Shown here: in pieces, positions 6,827-8,648 of the stretch
Numbering within the stretch: position 1 is the first letter of the stretch
Layout of the letters: each line of letters opens with the position of its first letter
DNA from: Aquificota bacterium
Lineage (GTDB): Bacteria > Aquificota > Aquificia > Aquificales > Hydrogenothermaceae
Reading direction: 5' to 3'
Length of the DNA: 8,648 nt
Assembly (NCBI GenBank): GCA_013153795.1
Contig: JAADDV010000033.1
Location: 1 to 8,648, forward strand
Translations under genes and position numbers: made by a program
Notes under the pieces: generated by a model
The model's input: the letters and a program-made list of their open reading frames with translations, nothing else
The model's database searches: none
Told to the model about the DNA's origin: nothing

Positions 6827-7600
6827 TTAAACCTCCATTACTTCTGTAATTATTTTATAAAATCTGTTTGGGTCTAAACTTGCACTTCCAACAAGAAAAC
6901 CATCAATATTTGGCTCTTTTATTAAATCTCTAGCATTATTTTCATTCACACTTCCACCATATAAAATTCTCGTCTTCTCATCATTTCCTTTTGACATTTC
7001 ATTTATAAGAGAACGGATAAACATATGAACTTCTTGTGCTTGTTCAGGTGTAGCATTAACTCCTGTTCCTATTGCCCAAACTGGCTCATATGCTATATCT
7101 ATAAAAGCCATATCTTTTTCAACGCCAGCAAGCCCATTTCTTATCTGTTTTTCTACTACAGAAAGAGTTTTCCCTTGCTCTCTTTCTTCTAAAGTTTCTC
7201 CTACACATAAAATTGGTCTTAAACCATGCTCTATAGCTGAAATAACTTTTTTGTTAATAAGGTCATCTTTTTCTCCAAAAATATGTCTTCTTTCAGAATG
7301 ACCAAGAATAACATATTCAACTTCAAGTTCTGTAAGCATTATAGGAGAAATTTCCCCTGTAAAAGCACCTTTATCCATGTAATACATATTTTGAGCACCT
7401 AGTTTTACATTATATTCTCCTTCTTTTTTTGCAGCATCAAGTTTTATAGATGCTGAAGACAAAGCTGTAAACGAAGGTGCAATCATAATGTCAATCTTCA
7501 TTAAATCTTTTACTGCAGGTAAAAAAACTTCTAAGTATTCTAAAGTCTCACCAACTGTTTTATACATTTTCCAGTTAGCAGCAATAAGATAACTCATCAT
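6827..7600 (-). CDS. tpiA: Triosephosphate isomerase
   Basis: TpiA interconverts dihydroxyacetone phosphate and glyceraldehyde 3-phosphate in glycolysis and gluconeogenesis, as a cytoplasmic TIM-barrel oligomer. The 257 residues match the family length. Catalytic and binding residues are all present: Asn9 and Lys11 in AANWKM, His101 in ILGHSERR (98-105), Glu172 in AYEPVWAIGTG (170-180, including the hinge of mobile loop 6), the phosphate-binding YGGSVN (214-219) and GFLVGSASL (234-242). Two ATGs stand in tandem (7600 and 7597). GAGGT lies 6 bases before the first, so I keep that one; the second would remove only one Met. It is the first gene of the leftward cluster and its last codons carry the secG ribosome-binding site. 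Confidence 0.98.
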   Translation of the reverse strand: MMSYLIAANWKMYKTVGETLEYLEVFLPAVKDLMKIDIMIAPSFTALSSASIKLDAAKKEGEYNVKLGAQNMYYMDKGAFTGEISPIMLTELEVEYVILGHSERRHIFGEKDDLINKKVISAIEHGLRPILCVGETLEEREQGKTLSVVEKQIRNGLAGVEKDMAFIDIAYEPVWAIGTGVNATPEQAQEVHMFIRSLINEMSKGNDEKTRILYGGSVNENNARDLIKEPNIDGFLVGSASLDPNRFYKIITEVMEV

Positions 7601-7633
7601 ATATAAACCTCATACTAATATATTAAAATTTTT

Positions 7634-7661
7634 ATTTTAACATAATCATATCAGTTATGAA
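7634..7661 (-). promoter_or_regulatory. Candidate promoter for the tpiA-secG-mraY cluster
   Basis: In the 89-base gap between the divergent tpiA and pmbA genes, the minus strand has TTCATA (7661-7656), a 16-base spacer and TAAAAT (7639-7634), four and five of six matches to sigma70 elements. The tpiA ATG is 33 bases downstream of the -10. The gap must hold start signals for both directions, but on the plus strand I see only CATAAT (7641-7646) without a matching -35. AT-rich inverted repeats (TTAAAA/TTTTAA, 7623-7640; CATAA/TTATG, 7641-7659) overlap the region and may be chance. Confidence 0.3.
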
Positions 7662-7689
7662 TTTGATAAAAACAATTAAGGAGTTATAT

Positions 7690-8648
7690 ATGATTAAAAA
7701 AATAGAAGATATATCTTTAAATCTTCTTAAAGGCTATAGATGGGAAATTTTTATAGAAGAAAAAGATATCTTAACAGCTTCATCTAAAGAGTTAAAACTA
7801 GATAAACTCAAAAAAGCAAAAGATATAGGATTTTCTGTTAGAGTTGAAAAAAATAGACATGTTGGATTTGCATATGGGACAGTTTTAAACGAAAAAGATG
7901 TAAAAGACATTATAGAAAAAGCCTTAGCCTTATCAGAAATATCCGATGAAAAAAATCTTCTTCTTCAAAAGCCTTTGGAAGCTGAGAAAGTAGAGTATTT
8001 TGATACATTTGCTGCAAAAGAGCTCCCAGATGAAGATAAAATATACAAAGCTATAGAAATAGAAGAAACAGCTTATAAAATAGACCAGAGAATAAAAAGT
8101 ATAAGAGATGCAAATTTTTCTGAAACTGTTTTAGAAAAATATCTTTTAAACAGCGAAGGAGTTAAACTCTCACAAAAGGGAACTATTTATTCTGCACAAG
8201 TAGGAGTTTTAGCAGAAGATAAAGGAGACAGTCAGATTTCCTGGAATTTTACAGCAAGTCGTTTTTTTGGTGAGCTAGAAATAGAAGAAATGGTTAAAGA
8301 AGCTGTTTTTAATGCAGTTTCTTTACTTGGAGCTAGTCCTATCAAAACCCAGAAACTTCCTGTTTTATTTCCTCCTTATGCGATGACAGAAATACTAGCT
8401 CAGTTTTTCCCTATGTTTTCTGGAGATTCGCTAATAAAAGGAAAAACTCCTTTTTCCCAGTTAAAAAACAAAAATATATTCCCTGATAAATTGACGATTA
8501 TAGACAATGGCTTGTTAAAAAAAGGTATAGGCACGTTTTCGTATGATGATGAAGGAACACCTTCTCAAGAAACGGTTATTGTAGAAGATGGTAGGTTTAT
8601 AAATTTCCTTCATAATCTTTATACAGCAAACCTATCAAAAGAAAAACC
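7690..8648 (+). CDS. pmbA: TldE/PmbA-family protein (partial, runs off right edge)
   Basis: The frame starts at ATG 7690 with AAGGAG (7678-7683) 6 bases upstream and is open to the edge, giving 319 of the roughly 440-450 residues usual for the family. TldE (PmbA) partners TldD in a heterodimeric or multimeric cytoplasmic protease that, from family knowledge, trims the microcin B17 precursor and degrades the CcdA antitoxin; TldD holds the zinc site. Visible matches are the N-terminal LKKAKDIGFSVRVEKNRHVGFAYG region (40-63), NSEGVKLSQK (154-163), PVLFPPYAMTEILAQF (224-239), IFPDKLTIID (263-272) and SYDDEGTPSQETVIVEDG (284-301). No HExxxH zinc motif appears where TldD has it (around 229-240), which favours TldE over TldD. 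tldD is not in the window. It is divergent from tpiA. Confidence 0.88.
   Translation, partial: MIKKIEDISLNLLKGYRWEIFIEEKDILTASSKELKLDKLKKAKDIGFSVRVEKNRHVGFAYGTVLNEKDVKDIIEKALALSEISDEKNLLLQKPLEAEKVEYFDTFAAKELPDEDKIYKAIEIEETAYKIDQRIKSIRDANFSETVLEKYLLNSEGVKLSQKGTIYSAQVGVLAEDKGDSQISWNFTASRFFGELEIEEMVKEAVFNAVSLLGASPIKTQKLPVLFPPYAMTEILAQFFPMFSGDSLIKGKTPFSQLKNKNIFPDKLTIIDNGLLKKGIGTFSYDDEGTPSQETVIVEDGRFINFLHNLYTANLSKEK

Noticed and set aside
7623..7659. Operator-like inverted repeats in the tpiA/pmbA divergent region
   Set aside because: TTAAAA/TTTTAA and CATAA/TTATG are short and AT-only or nearly so. I include them only as a note to the promoter, because nothing separates them from chance.
1..8648. 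A RiPP maturation and export system linking the ABC exporter-like gene (left edge) with the TldE-like gene (right edge)
   Set aside because: The two genes are about 7.5 kb apart, on opposite strands and separated by housekeeping operons and a terminator. No small precursor gene is visible between them.

Overview
The window is a compact, strongly AT-rich stretch of a bacterial chromosome. It looks like housekeeping DNA and shows no phage, insertion-sequence, CRISPR, tRNA or rRNA signal. The proteins are rich in Lys, Glu and Ile, genes abut or overlap by a few bases, and TrmD carries an EPWG loop that, from memory, resembles Aquifex TrmD. Together these suggest a thermophilic Aquificota bacterium, possibly a low-GC Hydrogenothermaceae or Desulfurobacteriaceae relative. 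This placement is inference and was not tested by any search.

Layout: all genes but one are on the minus strand. From the right, in transcription order, the first cluster is tpiA (triosephosphate isomerase), secG (translocon subunit), an exported coiled-coil protein of unknown function, a SPOUT-fold RNA methyltransferase (PF09936-like) and mraY (lipid I synthase for peptidoglycan). Junctions range from a 4-base overlap to a 20-base gap, so this is very probably one operon. A 240-base AT-rich gap with a plausible minus-strand promoter follows. The second cluster is trmD (tRNA m1G37 methyltransferase), a minimal Hsp20 small heat-shock protein and lon (ATP-dependent protease), closed by a hairpin/T-tract terminator. 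Beyond it the minus strand starts another gene that runs off the left edge, a hydrophobic protein that looks like the membrane domain of an ABC exporter. On the plus strand, divergent from tpiA, a TldE/PmbA-family gene runs off the right edge.

Function: the first cluster mixes central carbon metabolism, secretion, cell-wall synthesis and RNA modification, a mixed grouping probably held together by constitutive expression. The second pairs a chaperone that holds unfolded proteins with the protease that degrades them, behind a tRNA modification gene needed for reading-frame maintenance. I found no clear new multi-gene system. The points most worth a second look are the sHsp-lon junction, where the ribosome-binding site of lon is also the last codons of hsp20, the very short sHsp, the second SPOUT methyltransferase, the uncharacterised exported protein and the lysine-rich tail of Lon.
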